DNA of 64,000 nt, taken from Bog-756 sp963828385. GTDB lineage: Bacteria > Actinomycetota > Acidimicrobiia > Acidimicrobiales > RAAP-2. The notes under the pieces are model-generated. The model searched no databases. It was not told the origin of the DNA and saw only the letters and a list, made by a program, of their open reading frames with translations. The DNA is taken from the NCBI GenBank assembly GCA_963828385.1, contig CAWHEF010000001.1, positions 186,001 through 250,000 of the forward strand. The letters are read 5' to 3'. Positions 50,173 through 59,881 of this stretch are shown piece by piece; positions within the stretch are counted from its first letter, which is position 1; every line of letters begins with the position of its first letter. The position numbers and the translations under genes are program-made.

Positions 50173-50920
50173 TCAGCTGGTGTCGGCCGTCGGCACGAGC
50201 TTCCACATCCGTCCGAGGGGCTGCAGCCCGAGGCGGGCGGCGACGCCCTGGGACGAGGTGTTCGACGCACCGGTGCTGTAGAAGAGAAAGCGCGTCGTCG
50301 GACCCACCATCCGCGACCAGGCCACGGTGGCGGCAGCGGCGAACCCCCGTCCCCGGAATGCGGGACTCGTCCAGGTGCCGGCTTCAGCCCCGCCTTCGAA
50401 CGAGCGGGCGGTGCAGCAGACCGAGACCACGGCGCCGTCGATGACCACCGTCGCCCACGGACCGCGGGCTTCGTCGACCTCCCGCTCGGACAGCTGTGGA
50501 CGGAGCTCGCCCGCCCCGGCCATCTCCGAGGTGCAGATGATCGCCCCGGTGTCGACGGGCAGGTCATCGAGCTCACGTTCGATGAGGAAGCACACGGCGC
50601 CGACGGTCGTCACCGGGCCTCGTGCCCCGGTCACGAGCTCGGTGCAGCGTTCAGCGGACGGCGGGGGAGCCGCCGTGTCCGCCACCTCCACCTCGGGTCC
50701 GATGGCGGGGCCGAGAAGGCCGGCCAGCTCGTCGGCCACCTCGTCGGGCAGGGCGGCACCGAGCGACAGGGTCCGGCCCCGGGGGGCCGAAGCGACGACG
50801 ACGTGGGGAGCGGGCACGGGCTCGGGTACACGCTCGCGGACGAGGCGGCCCCGCTCGTCGCGGGTCCAAATTCGTGTCGATCTCGACAGCCAGGCAGTCG
50901 AGCTCGGTGGGGATGCGCAC
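50173..50920 (-). CDS. GNAT-family acetyltransferase, one frameshift
   Basis: About 249 codons. The conserved C-terminal GNAT region is clear: GTWTSPAFRGRGFAAAATVAW near residues 165-185 binds acetyl-CoA, followed by FLFYSTGASNTSSQGVAARL and GLQPLGRMW. The N-terminal VRIPTELDCLAVEIDT is read from GTG 50920 in one frame; an extra T near 50869-50872 moves the rest (WTRDERGRLVRERV) into the next. Substrate unknown. Adjacent on the same strand to a VOC protein gene. Confidence 0.72.
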
Positions 50921-50966
50921 GCACCAACGCTACCGAGGAGGTGACGGCCCGGCACCCACAGGGGCG

Positions 50967-51431
50967 CTAGGAGTATCGGTCGGCCCGGTTGCCGGGGGGA
51001 TGATGAACCCCGGGGACCGCATCGGGATTCTCGACGCAGACCTCGCACTCGAGCCCGTCAGGGTCGCGGAAGAAGATGCTGAGCATCGGCCCGAAGTCGG
51101 TGACGAAGTCGTCCGCCGCCCCTCGAGCCATGAGCCGTTCTCGGATCGTCTCGAACGCCTCGAGGGACGCAGCCTGGACCGCCAGGTGGTCGATACGACC
51201 ACGGCCGAACATGGGGGTCTGGCGGTCGGCCTCGGTGTTTCCCTCGATTTCGAACACGTTGAGCTCGGCCCAGTCCCCGATCTTGATGATCGACAGCCGC
51301 GGGCCCGATTCGTCGGGCAGCTCCGATCCGTCCCGGAGGAGCTCCGCATCGAAGACCTCCCGGTAGAAGGCGTTCAGTCGACCGGCGTCGTTGGTGATGG
51401 TGGCGACATGGTTGAAGCCCTTCAGCAGCAT
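50967..51431 (-). CDS. VOC-superfamily (glyoxalase-like) protein
   Basis: 154 residues. GFNHVATITNDAGRLNAFYREVF is the first beta-alpha-beta-beta unit (its HVATIT supplies a metal-binding His), GRIDHLAVQAASLEAFETI the second His region, and FFRDPDGLECEVC the Glu at the end. These vicinal-oxygen-chelate folds include glyoxalase I, dioxygenases and resistance proteins; the reaction here is open. ATG 51431 is the start. Confidence 0.8.
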   Translation of the reverse strand: MLLKGFNHVATITNDAGRLNAFYREVFDAELLRDGSELPDESGPRLSIIKIGDWAELNVFEIEGNTEADRQTPMFGRGRIDHLAVQAASLEAFETIRERLMARGAADDFVTDFGPMLSIFFRDPDGLECEVCVENPDAVPGVHHPPGNRADRYS

Positions 51432-51692
51432 GGATCACTCCCCGCACCCGGAGTCGGCCATCAAATCTAGGCGTGGAGATCGTGAGGGGCTCGTGCGACG
51501 GCGGTCCGAGCCATCGATCCAGGTCGGTGGGATCGATACGGCGCCGCCGCCGAGAGCGATTGCTCAAGGTGAATGGACGGGGAGTCGATATCACCTCGTG
51601 GCGATGGGGCAACCAGTCGGCGAGACGAGCCCGCCGATCTTCGTCGACGCCCGAGAACGATCAGCTCGTACATACCACCAGGGGAGTCGGCG

Positions 51693-53210
51693 ATGAGATT
51701 CGACAGCAGGCGGAGCGACGGTCACAGGGGTACCCGTGTCGGCTCCGGCCATCGGCGGGGCGGCGTGATCGTTGCCATGGCCGCCCTCTGTGCGCTGGTC
51801 CTGGCTCCGCCGGCGGTTGCCGCTGCAGCTGGTGACAGCGCCGCCGATCAGGCGCCCCCCGCCGGCTCCACGACGACGTTCAAGTACACCGGACACCCGG
51901 AGACCTTCACGGTGCCCGCCGACGTCGGCGCCGTGGACATCGCCGCAAGCGGGGGTCGCGGCGGAAGAGCCGGCGGAGACGCCGGCGGACCCGGAATCCA
52001 GGTGACGGCCCCGAACGTTGCGGTCAAGGCGGGTCAGCAGCTCAAGGTGGTGGTGGGCGGCGACGGACATGCACCGGGCACCGCCTCCAAGACCGCGACC
52101 AAAGGTGAAGGCGGTTACAACGGTGGTGGGGACGGCGCTCGGGGCGCTGGCGGGGGAGGCGGCCTCTCTTCGGTCCAGGCTCCGGACGGCACGTACCTCG
52201 TCATCGCCGCCGGTGGCGGAGGCCGCGCTCAAGGTGCGGGCGGACCGCAGAACCCGCCCGGAACGTTGGACGGTCAGAACGGTTCGGGGTCGGGCTCGTT
52301 CGGCACACCGCAGGGTGGCGGCGGCGGAACGCTGACCGCCGGCGGCTACGGCGGGCATAACGCCAGCCCGCTCGTCGGTGACGGCAAGGGGGGCGGCCGA
52401 TTCAACGGTGGCGAGGGGGGCGTCGGTCTGATCCCGAAGCTCGCCGGCGGCGGCGGTGGCGGCGGTGGCGGCTACTTCGGCGGCGGCGGAGGGGCGGGGT
52501 CCGAGATCGCCAGCGGCGGTGGCGGAGGGGCGGGGTCCAGCTACATCGCGCCCAACGTCCGGATCATCGTGACGCCGGCCCAGGGCCCACCCGAAGTGAG
52601 TTTCAGCTACGTACGGATGACGTCGACGAGCGTCAGCTCGAGGCCTGATCCGAGTGATTTCGGCAGCCCGTTCGACTTCACGGCCACGATCACGCCGACG
52701 CCGAGCGGAGGCACCGTCAGCTTCGAAGATCTCAACTACCACAGGCCGTATCCGGGTTGTACGCAGCTGCCGGTCGTCAACGGTGTCGCCACCTGCCATG
52801 GACAAGCCGCCATCCCGGGCCATTACTTCGTGACCGCCCGGTACTCGGGAAATCCGGACTTCCGTCCCAGCCAGGGTGACCTGGCGAACGGGCACTACGT
52901 GATGTCGGCGACGACCGTGTCGTTGGCGCTGGCGCCGAGATCGAAGAACCCTTCGAAGCCCGGCGAACGAGTCTTCTTCCTGGCCAAGGTGGTGCCGCAG
53001 ACGTCAACGGCCCTGTACCCCTCCGGGGTCGTGTTCCTGTCGGTGGATGGTCACCGGCAGTTCCAGGCCGATCTCCACGGGAGCTACGAGGTCCAGATTC
53101 CTGCCGACTTCGACACGGTCGGGAACCACACGGTGACGGCCACGTTCGGGGGAGACAACCAGTACCGCGGGTCGACGAGCCTCCCGCTCGGGCACCAGGT
53201 GGCGGGGTGA
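51693..53210 (+). CDS. Secreted glycine-rich protein with Ig-like repeats
   Basis: 505 residues. A signal peptide ends near residue 45 (GVIVAMAALCALVLAPPAVA). Residues about 60-310 are glycine-rich with runs such as GGGGGGGGGYFGGGGGAGS and the framework FTVPADVGAVDI at the front and GSSYIAPNVRII at the end, like the glycine-rich domain of surface proteins. Residues about 325-505 form two Ig-like (Big_3-type) domains with FTATITPTPSGGTVSF and HTVTATFGGDNQYRGS. Likely exported, perhaps surface-bound. ATG 51693 follows CAGGGGAG. Confidence 0.8.
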   Translation: MRFDSRRSDGHRGTRVGSGHRRGGVIVAMAALCALVLAPPAVAAAAGDSAADQAPPAGSTTTFKYTGHPETFTVPADVGAVDIAASGGRGGRAGGDAGGPGIQVTAPNVAVKAGQQLKVVVGGDGHAPGTASKTATKGEGGYNGGGDGARGAGGGGGLSSVQAPDGTYLVIAAGGGGRAQGAGGPQNPPGTLDGQNGSGSGSFGTPQGGGGGTLTAGGYGGHNASPLVGDGKGGGRFNGGEGGVGLIPKLAGGGGGGGGGYFGGGGGAGSEIASGGGGGAGSSYIAPNVRIIVTPAQGPPEVSFSYVRMTSTSVSSRPDPSDFGSPFDFTATITPTPSGGTVSFEDLNYHRPYPGCTQLPVVNGVATCHGQAAIPGHYFVTARYSGNPDFRPSQGDLANGHYVMSATTVSLALAPRSKNPSKPGERVFFLAKVVPQTSTALYPSGVVFLSVDGHRQFQADLHGSYEVQIPADFDTVGNHTVTATFGGDNQYRGSTSLPLGHQVAG

Positions 53211-53246
53211 GGTGAGCGCACGGACGACCCGGCCACGACTGCGGGT

Positions 53247-53555
53247 CTAACGGTGGTGGCGTCGGTGCCACCACCGCATCAGGGCGCCGGCGACGATCGC
53301 ATCGAGGACGGTGAGCTCGCCAATTGGCCGGCGCACGATCCGGACGGCGAGCACCAAAGCGATCACCACCCCGGCGGTAGCTACCAAGAGGGTGGCGGTC
53401 AGCGCCTCGCCGACGGCGCCTGGATCGATGATGGCGATCAAGCACACAGCACCGACCCCCAGCGAGACCCTGCGACCGCCAGACCGAGAACGTGGCGCGG
53501 GGGCCGGCCGGCTGGTGGAGGGCGTCACGGGGTGAAGGTCCTGCCGATCTCTCAT
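53247..53555 (-). CDS. Small two-helix membrane protein
   Basis: 102 residues. A basic, Pro/Ser/Arg-rich N-terminus of about 30 residues, then two hydrophobic segments (VSLGVGAVCLIAIIDPGAV and ATLLVATAGVVIALVLAV) and a His/Arg-rich end (MRWWHRRHHR). No family recognised. The hydrophobic pattern argues for a real gene, but the N-terminus is poorly supported. Confidence 0.45.
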   Translation of the reverse strand: MRDRQDLHPVTPSTSRPAPAPRSRSGGRRVSLGVGAVCLIAIIDPGAVGEALTATLLVATAGVVIALVLAVRIVRRPIGELTVLDAIVAGALMRWWHRRHHR

Positions 53556-53860
53556 GGGACGAGGGTAGAACCAGGGTGCTACATCGCAGGGCGTGCCACC
53601 GGTGAAGCGGTGGCGAACCGACCGCCTCGGCAGTCTCGGACCGTCCTCGACCAGGGCGTAGAGGGAGCAGCCGGCTGACCTCCCCGGCCGTGTAACCGTG
53701 CCCGCTTGCCACTCCGGCGTCGCCCTCGGTGCACCCAGGTCGAGCAGGGTTCGCCGCTACGATTCGCGGGTCCGCTCACGGGGAGGTGGAAGATCGAAGC
53801 TCACACGGAGCCCGGGCTTCGGACCCGTCGAGCAGCACGTTCGAGCCGGAGGGGTGCGCC

Positions 53861-55060
53861 GTGGGCCGCGACGCCGTGGACGGTCACCTCTCGACGTCGG
53901 CGCCCCACGTCGACCCGGTGACCGGGGTGCCTCGGGAGGGGGGCGAACCGCTCCGGTCGAGGTTCCGCCGGATCTGGCCGGTCGTGAGGTGGCTCCTCGG
54001 GATCGGCGTCCTGGCCCTCGCCGGCTGGGTGCTGAGCTCCCATACCGACGAGCTGTCCGGTATCGGCGAGGCCTTCCAGCATCTTGACTGGTGGTGGATT
54101 CCGCTGGCTGTGCTGGCCGAGGCGCTGTCGTTCGTCAGCTTCACGCTCATGGAGTACGCGCTCCTTACCAGTGGCGGGGTCACCCCTCCATCCTTTCCCT
54201 TGTTCAAGATGACGTTCGGGTCACAAGCCCTGACCAACTCGCTTCCCGCCGGCAACGCCGTCGCCGCGGTGTACGGATTCCGGTGGTTCCGGCGGTTCGG
54301 CGCCGACGACCCATTGGCCGTCTGGGCCATGGCGGGAACGTTCATCGCCTCGATGGTCTCGCTCACGCTCGTGGCGACGGCTGGCCTGGCCTTGGCCGCA
54401 GGGGAAGGAGCCTCCCTCGATCTGATCCCTGTGCTGATCGGAATGCTCCTCATCGCCGTGGCCGTGGGGGCGCTCTTCGTCTACGAACGACCGCTCCTCC
54501 TGACTCTCACGTGGGCCCTGCGGGCGTCCCGCTCGATCATCCGACGACCGAGGGGAGACACGGCTGCCCACGTCGATCGGATCATGGGCCGGATCATGTC
54601 GGTGCGACTGAGCTGGCGAAAGGTCATCGTCATCGTGTTCTGGGGTGTGGCCAACTGGCTGTTCGACTGCGCATGTTTTGCCATGATGTTCCTGGCCATC
54701 GGTGCCTCGATCCCATGGAAGGGGCTCCTGCTCGCCTACGGGGCGGGACAACTGGCGGCGGCGCTCCCCGTCACACCGGGCGGTCTGGGCGCCGTGGAAG
54801 GGAGCATCACGATCGCCCTCGTCGCATTCGGTGGAGCGCAGGTAGCCACGGTGGATGCCGTGCTCCTCTACCGGCTCATCAGCTTCTGGCTCGTCCTGGC
54901 CGTGGGCTGGTCGTTGATCGGGCAGCTTGCCTTCGAGGTGCGGAAAGGCCGGTGGACTCGGCAAGCCCTGTCCTCGCCCGTCGAGGCGGATATCGGGGCG
55001 CCCCCCTCCGAATCGGTCCCCAGGGTGGTCGCCGATAAACCGTCGGTGTCGAGATCATGA
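53861..55060 (+). CDS. Lysylphosphatidylglycerol-synthase-type TM protein (UPF0104)
   Basis: About 399 residues with seven or more membrane segments. FGSQALTNSLPAGNAVAAVYGF and LPVTPGGLGAVEGSITIAL are the conserved stretches of the LPG_synthase_TM (AglD2-like) family, used for lipid flipping or for lipid-linked glycan transfer. The catalytic aminoacyltransferase domain of full MprF is absent. The frame is open further upstream; GTG 53861 is a reasonable start but not certain. Its stop overlaps the ATG of the next gene (ATGA at 55057). Confidence 0.8.
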   Translation: MGRDAVDGHLSTSAPHVDPVTGVPREGGEPLRSRFRRIWPVVRWLLGIGVLALAGWVLSSHTDELSGIGEAFQHLDWWWIPLAVLAEALSFVSFTLMEYALLTSGGVTPPSFPLFKMTFGSQALTNSLPAGNAVAAVYGFRWFRRFGADDPLAVWAMAGTFIASMVSLTLVATAGLALAAGEGASLDLIPVLIGMLLIAVAVGALFVYERPLLLTLTWALRASRSIIRRPRGDTAAHVDRIMGRIMSVRLSWRKVIVIVFWGVANWLFDCACFAMMFLAIGASIPWKGLLLAYGAGQLAAALPVTPGGLGAVEGSITIALVAFGGAQVATVDAVLLYRLISFWLVLAVGWSLIGQLAFEVRKGRWTRQALSSPVEADIGAPPSESVPRVVADKPSVSRS

Positions 55061-55512
55061 GGCTCCGCGGGGGACGGCCCCGGCGGGTGACCCGATCGGT
55101 GGTCGGCTTTCTGATTGCCGGCGTCTTGGCGGCGTGCCTTCTGGCCGGGTGTACATCGGCCCGAAACGGGCTCGGTACGAGCGACAGCTCGTGTTATGGG
55201 GCGTTGCCGGCGGCCACTAAGGCGGCGGGCTCGCCCAGTCGACTGCTCGGCGTCCACCTGTTCAAGGTCGCAGACCTCCGGCACCAGAACCGGAAACTCC
55301 TCACCGAGCTCACGGCCGGCGAGTCGTCGACGGCGGACGTCTGCGCTGTCGCTTTCTCTGGGCACTTCACGGCCCATTCGGTGAGAAAGCCTCACGGCCG
55401 AACCGTCGGGCACGTCGCCATCGTGGTCCTTGCCAGGCCTTCGAACCGGCTACTCGGAACGGCTGTCCTCAGGCGACTTCCGTTGCGGTTCGCCCACTCG
55501 CACATCGGCTGA
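55057..55512 (+). CDS. Lipoprotein of unknown function
   Basis: 151 residues. An Arg-rich start followed by VGFLIAGVLAACLLAGCTS, a lipoprotein signal with lipobox LLAGC near residue 32. The mature part holds two more Cys and a central SSTADVCAVAFSGHF. No family recognised. Coupled to the membrane protein gene before it, so likely functions with it at the cell envelope. Confidence 0.68.
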   Translation: MRLRGGRPRRVTRSVVGFLIAGVLAACLLAGCTSARNGLGTSDSSCYGALPAATKAAGSPSRLLGVHLFKVADLRHQNRKLLTELTAGESSTADVCAVAFSGHFTAHSVRKPHGRTVGHVAIVVLARPSNRLLGTAVLRRLPLRFAHSHIG

Positions 55513-55546
55513 CCACCCTGCGGTCCGCGAGACCCGATCCCTCGGA

Positions 55547-58500
55547 TCATGCCAAGGCGGAACCCCCGCAGTACTCAACGAATGAACACAGCGTCGCGAT
55601 CAGCCGCATCTCATCGACATCCCGGGCCCGACTGTTGAGGAGTTGCTTTGTGCACACCAGGTAAGCGAGACAACGGGCCCGACTGACGGCGACGTTCAAC
55701 CGGTTGCGTGAGAAGAGGAATTCGGCACCTCGGGGCATGTCTTCTCCGCTGGACGTCGTCATCGTGAAGAAGACAACCGGAGCCTCCCTGCCCTGGAACT
55801 TGTCGACCGTTCCCACAGTGACCCCGCGGGTGCGGTGATCAGATTGGAGGTGGTCACGAAGGAGGTTGACCTGATCGTTATAGGGTGCCACCACCATGAA
55901 GTCGTCCACACCGAGAGGCGCCCGGTCGCCGCACTGATCGGTCCAGGTGGTGCCGATCAGGCGACGGATCTCGGCCGCCACGATCTCCGCCTCCTCAGCG
56001 GATTCGGTGGAGCAATCAATATGGTCGGCCTCCAGCCACCGCAGACCGGTGCCGAATTCGGTGCTCTGCCTCGCGCAGCTTGGGTGACTCACGAGTCGTC
56101 CTTGGTAGATCTGTTCCGAAATGAACCGACAGACGTCCGGATGCATGCGACGGGTTTCGGTCAGGAAAACGCCCCGATCGCCCGGCATCGTCACCTGATC
56201 ACCCAATACATGCTCCAGTACGCTGAGGCCCCCTCCACCCGGGTGCAAGGCCTGGGTCACCTGTGGAAGCTGGAGCGGGTCGCCGAGGAGGATGAGGTTC
56301 TTCGCCGATCGGGATGCAGCCAGGGCATCGGCAAGGGCTAGCTGGCCCGCCTCGTCGACGATGAGCACATCGACCGGCGCCTCTTCCATTGCCTGGCTCG
56401 AGAAGAGCCACGTCGTTCCGGCCACCAGGTTGAATTCGTCGCGCGAACACGGCCCATTCGAGCTGGCGTACCGCACCCCCGGCAGCCCACCTCCATCCGG
56501 CTCATTGCCTTTGCGAATGCAATGCAGCCTGTCCAGACCGCCTTCCCGCTCGCAGACACGGAGAACCTCGGCCAGGAGGTTGTCGATGGCGTTGTGGCTC
56601 ATCGCCGTGATGCCGACCCGCTGCCCGGTGTTGATCAGACGGTGGACGATGTGGGCGCCCCTGTAGGTCTTGCCCGTGCCCGGCGGCCCCTGGATGGTCA
56701 CGTAGCTGTGTGCGAGGTGCCCCACCCACTCGGTGATGGCATCGACCTCGTCGGTGAACACGCCGCCGCGAGGGCCGGTACCCGTGTCGAACCTGGGATG
56801 GGCCCGCTGCAGCAACGCCAGTGACACGCCGTTCGGAGCGCCGTTCGCCGAAGGATCGAGCACTCTGGCCGCCAGTTCGGCGAGGGCATCCGGCTTGGGT
56901 ATCGGCGAGACCCAGTCATTGATGACGATGACCGAGGGGATGACACCCAACTGCTGTGCCCGGTCATTCCACGTGAGCACGAGCTCGTGTGACTGAGGGT
57001 CGAAATTGTAAACGCCGGAGTACCCGGTGGCACCGCCGGGCGTGCTGTAGAGAACGCCCGGTCCGCTGTTGGCACCGAAAGCGGGGGCGTTGGACTGCTC
57101 CGGCCATTGGAAAAGCGCTCCGTCCGGCGTGAGCCGTTTCCCCCGTTTGCCGATCCGGGACACCTGTCCCCGATACGAGAGGCCGGCGAGGACGTCGGGA
57201 TCGTCGAGCAAGGTGGGGATGTCCAGAGTGGCCTTGGCCAGCTTCAGTGCCGCGTTGGCTCGACGCTCCCGTAGCCAGTAGCCGAGCAGATCTCCGAGTA
57301 GGTGCTCGGCGGTGCCCGGGCCGGAGGCGTGCAGGGCTGCGACCTGGTCGTCGAGCTCGGGAATCGCCTCTTCGGACTCCAAAATGGGGGTCCTCCAGTC
57401 GAGATCCACCGGCCGCAGGGCGACCAGCCAGTCCCGCAGCGCCATCGTCGAGCGCACGTCGTCCTCGTTGTAGGCGGAGATGCGGTCGAGTCGGATCGGG
57501 TGGTGATCGGCCATGTACTGCTCGTACTCGACGACCGCCGCAGATCCCCGGTCGATGTCGTGGCCCCGCAGATAACCGGTGACACGTTCGAGGTCCTTAA
57601 GCCCGTAGGACTCGATACCCACCTGCACCGAATTCCGTACAACCGGGTAGAGGTCAACGAAGAAGCCCGTCTCGACCAGGGTGGCCAGCGTCGCTTCCCC
57701 GACCCCGTGTTCGGCTGTGAGGCGCTCCAGCGCTGAACGCTCGGTGTGGTTGTAGTGGTAGACGTGCATGTCGGGAAACGTGCCGCGGCGTTCGGCGAGG
57801 AGCTCGATCAACTGCCCGGTCACCGCCGCTTCCTCCTCGCGGTCGTGGGCCCAGAACGACTGATAGCTCCGGTCACCCTCGTCAGAGAGGAAGAGAACGC
57901 CGAAGAGGAAGAACAGGCCGATGTCGGCCCGCCAGAACGGGTCGCCCTCGAAGTCGAGGAAGACGTCTCCGTCGTCGGGTGCGGGCATGAGCTCGAAGCC
58001 CCGTCCCCACGTGGGGTCCTCGGACCGGCCGATGATCCGGAAGGGGGGCGCCTGATCCTCCTCGGTCCGCGCCTGAGCCTGCAAGACGGACTGCTCCACC
58101 AGCCGGCCGAGCCGCTCGGGACGGATGTCGTCGACAGGTTCCTGTCGGATGGCCAACTCGGCCAGTGTCCCAACCCCGGCAGCTTCCAGCCGGGACCGGT
58201 CGGCGACCCGGATGCCGGCCACGTAGATGAGTGAATCAGCGTCCCGCCACTCATGTGTGCAGGTCGGGTGGAACTCGCAGAAGTCGCAGTGGGGACAAGG
58301 CTCGGGAGCGGTCTCAGCATCCTCTTCGCGGTCGTCAAGCACCAAGGCCAACTGCGAACGCAACCGCCGCCAGTACGGTTGGAACTCCTCAGTCAGGAGT
58401 GACTCCGTCCTTCCGGAGCCAAGCCAAAGATGGATGCGCTCGGGTGGCGAACCGGTCATGGCTTCAAGGGCATCGGCGTAGAAGCAAAGCTGGAGTACAT

Positions 58501-58930
58501 GGCCGGGCTTGCCCTCCGAGCGGGTGAGCTTTGCGTCCACGGGCTCGTAAGCACAGGCACCCGCTCTTGGATCACCGACCCGCACGAGGAAGTCGGCGAT
58601 ACCGCGCACCCCCTTGTGGATAAACGGCATCTGGCTGATCACGTCGTGACCGCGGTGGAAGGGGGTTCCAACCCTGTCCACCCAGTCGATGAACAACTCA
58701 CCGTTGCGTCGGGCCGGGACTTCGAGAACATCGAGGCCTCTACGCCGGTATTCGGCCAGGCAGTCCGCCTCATGGTCGTTGCCCTTGGTCACGAGGAGCT
58801 GAGCCAGCGAGCCGAACGACGGCGCATCGACCGCCAGGGCACCCGCCTCGAGCTGGTGTCGCAGGCTCAGGTAGTGAGCGCAGTCAAGCCAGGCGGTGAT
58901 CTTCGAGGGGGTGAGCAGACGCTCGGTCAT
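55547..58930 (-). CDS. TM0106-type RecB-like nuclease fused to SF1 helicase
   Basis: 1127 residues, three modules. Residues 1 to about 260: RecB/Cas4-like nuclease (LLTPSKITAWLDCAHYLSL, then YEPVDAKLTRSEGK) with a cysteine cluster CPHCDFCEFHPTC near 211-223 that could hold iron-sulfur. Residues about 330-520: RNase-H-like exonuclease with FLDFEGDPFW and YNEDDVRST. Residues about 720-1120: SF1 helicase with Walker A GPPGTGKT near 747, VLIVDEAGQLALADAL, GDPLQLPQV, and VGTVDKFQGREAPVV near the end. A DNA or RNA end-processing role is expected. Intact, in contrast to the next 4 kb. Confidence 0.9.
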   Translation of the reverse strand: MTERLLTPSKITAWLDCAHYLSLRHQLEAGALAVDAPSFGSLAQLLVTKGNDHEADCLAEYRRRGLDVLEVPARRNGELFIDWVDRVGTPFHRGHDVISQMPFIHKGVRGIADFLVRVGDPRAGACAYEPVDAKLTRSEGKPGHVLQLCFYADALEAMTGSPPERIHLWLGSGRTESLLTEEFQPYWRRLRSQLALVLDDREEDAETAPEPCPHCDFCEFHPTCTHEWRDADSLIYVAGIRVADRSRLEAAGVGTLAELAIRQEPVDDIRPERLGRLVEQSVLQAQARTEEDQAPPFRIIGRSEDPTWGRGFELMPAPDDGDVFLDFEGDPFWRADIGLFFLFGVLFLSDEGDRSYQSFWAHDREEEAAVTGQLIELLAERRGTFPDMHVYHYNHTERSALERLTAEHGVGEATLATLVETGFFVDLYPVVRNSVQVGIESYGLKDLERVTGYLRGHDIDRGSAAVVEYEQYMADHHPIRLDRISAYNEDDVRSTMALRDWLVALRPVDLDWRTPILESEEAIPELDDQVAALHASGPGTAEHLLGDLLGYWLRERRANAALKLAKATLDIPTLLDDPDVLAGLSYRGQVSRIGKRGKRLTPDGALFQWPEQSNAPAFGANSGPGVLYSTPGGATGYSGVYNFDPQSHELVLTWNDRAQQLGVIPSVIVINDWVSPIPKPDALAELAARVLDPSANGAPNGVSLALLQRAHPRFDTGTGPRGGVFTDEVDAITEWVGHLAHSYVTIQGPPGTGKTYRGAHIVHRLINTGQRVGITAMSHNAIDNLLAEVLRVCEREGGLDRLHCIRKGNEPDGGGLPGVRYASSNGPCSRDEFNLVAGTTWLFSSQAMEEAPVDVLIVDEAGQLALADALAASRSAKNLILLGDPLQLPQVTQALHPGGGGLSVLEHVLGDQVTMPGDRGVFLTETRRMHPDVCRFISEQIYQGRLVSHPSCARQSTEFGTGLRWLEADHIDCSTESAEEAEIVAAEIRRLIGTTWTDQCGDRAPLGVDDFMVVAPYNDQVNLLRDHLQSDHRTRGVTVGTVDKFQGREAPVVFFTMTTSSGEDMPRGAEFLFSRNRLNVAVSRARCLAYLVCTKQLLNSRARDVDEMRLIATLCSFVEYCGGSALA

Positions 58931-58999
58931 CGCCTACTTCCTCGCTCCGCTGTCTGATACCACCACCAGGGGAAGAATCGGCATGGCGAGCGGTCCTCT

Positions 59000-59881
59000 T
59001 TACGCCGGAGTGGCCAGGTGGATGAGGTGGTCATCGTAGGTAAACCCGGTGCCGGTGACGTCCCCGCGTAGGAAGATCTCGTCACCGAGTCCCCGGCCCC
59101 CCATTGTGTCCTGGGTCGCAGCGTCGACTTGATCCAGAAAGCTGTCAATGACCCCGTTCGGGTCGGTACTCCACATCGAGGCGGCGCACCAAGGGCATGG
59201 CCGGCAACGATGCCCCGCAGGTACTTCTCCAGTGTGGAGGGCCTGTCGAAGAGGTCCAATCCCGTCACCCGGTCTCCGATCATGCACACGACGCCGATTG
59301 ACCCGCCGCTGGTTCGACCTGGTCGAGCTGGGCGGCCATACGATCCTCGAACTCCATCTGGACGTCATCGAGAGCCGAGGTCTCCGACGCAATGCCGTGC
59401 ACGATCGCGATTGGCGCTCGACTTCGTCCCACACCAGTTGTTGAACGGATGGATGACTCGTCGCTTCGTCCGCCCGCGGCTCCAAGTATGCCGTCTTGGT
59501 GGCTCGCAGCGAACCGGGAGCATGCCGAGTGGGGGCGGCCATGGTCCGTCCGTGACCCCATCGACCCGCTTCCACACAGGAAGCCGGCACGTTGATGAGG
59601 GACCGCGGCGGGCAGAGCACCGTCACGTTCATCGTTCGATCCGGGTCCCCCCGATGAGCATCTCCCCTTCGACCAGCAGGATCGGCACGTCGCCCAGGTT
59701 GGTCACCGCCAGAATCGGAACCTCCGGCGGGTCGAGCTCGCTCACCTCGATGAGCCACGCTTCGTACGCTTCCGGTCCCGTCAGGTAGGGAGTTTCTCCC
59801 ACCTGCTCACTCATCAGGGGGAAGACCCTCCACCGACGTTTCGTCGCCCACTTTCAGGTCCAGTCCGAACATCGTCGCCAT
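59000..59881 (-). pseudogene. ARPP-1 (DUF6569) domain protein, several frameshifts
   Basis: Full-length family sequence of about 294 codons can be reassembled from several frames: MATMFGLDLKVGDE from ATG 59881, MSEQVGETPYLTGPEAYEAW and ILAVTNLGDVPILLVEGEML after a shift in a CCCCC run near 59818, MNVTVLCPPRSLINVPASCVE after one near 59640, MIGDRVTGLDLFDRPSTLEK further on, and the end GDEIFLRGDVTGTGFTYDDH. At least four indels. ARPP-1 occurs with ARG/rhodanese/phosphatase-type proteins; its function is unknown. Either a recent pseudogene or poor sequence, as the residues themselves are well kept. Confidence 0.65.

Noticed and set aside
52120..52560. Short repeats that might look like a CRISPR or minisatellite array
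   Set aside because: They are glycine codons inside the reading frame of the secreted protein, with irregular spacing and no unique spacers.
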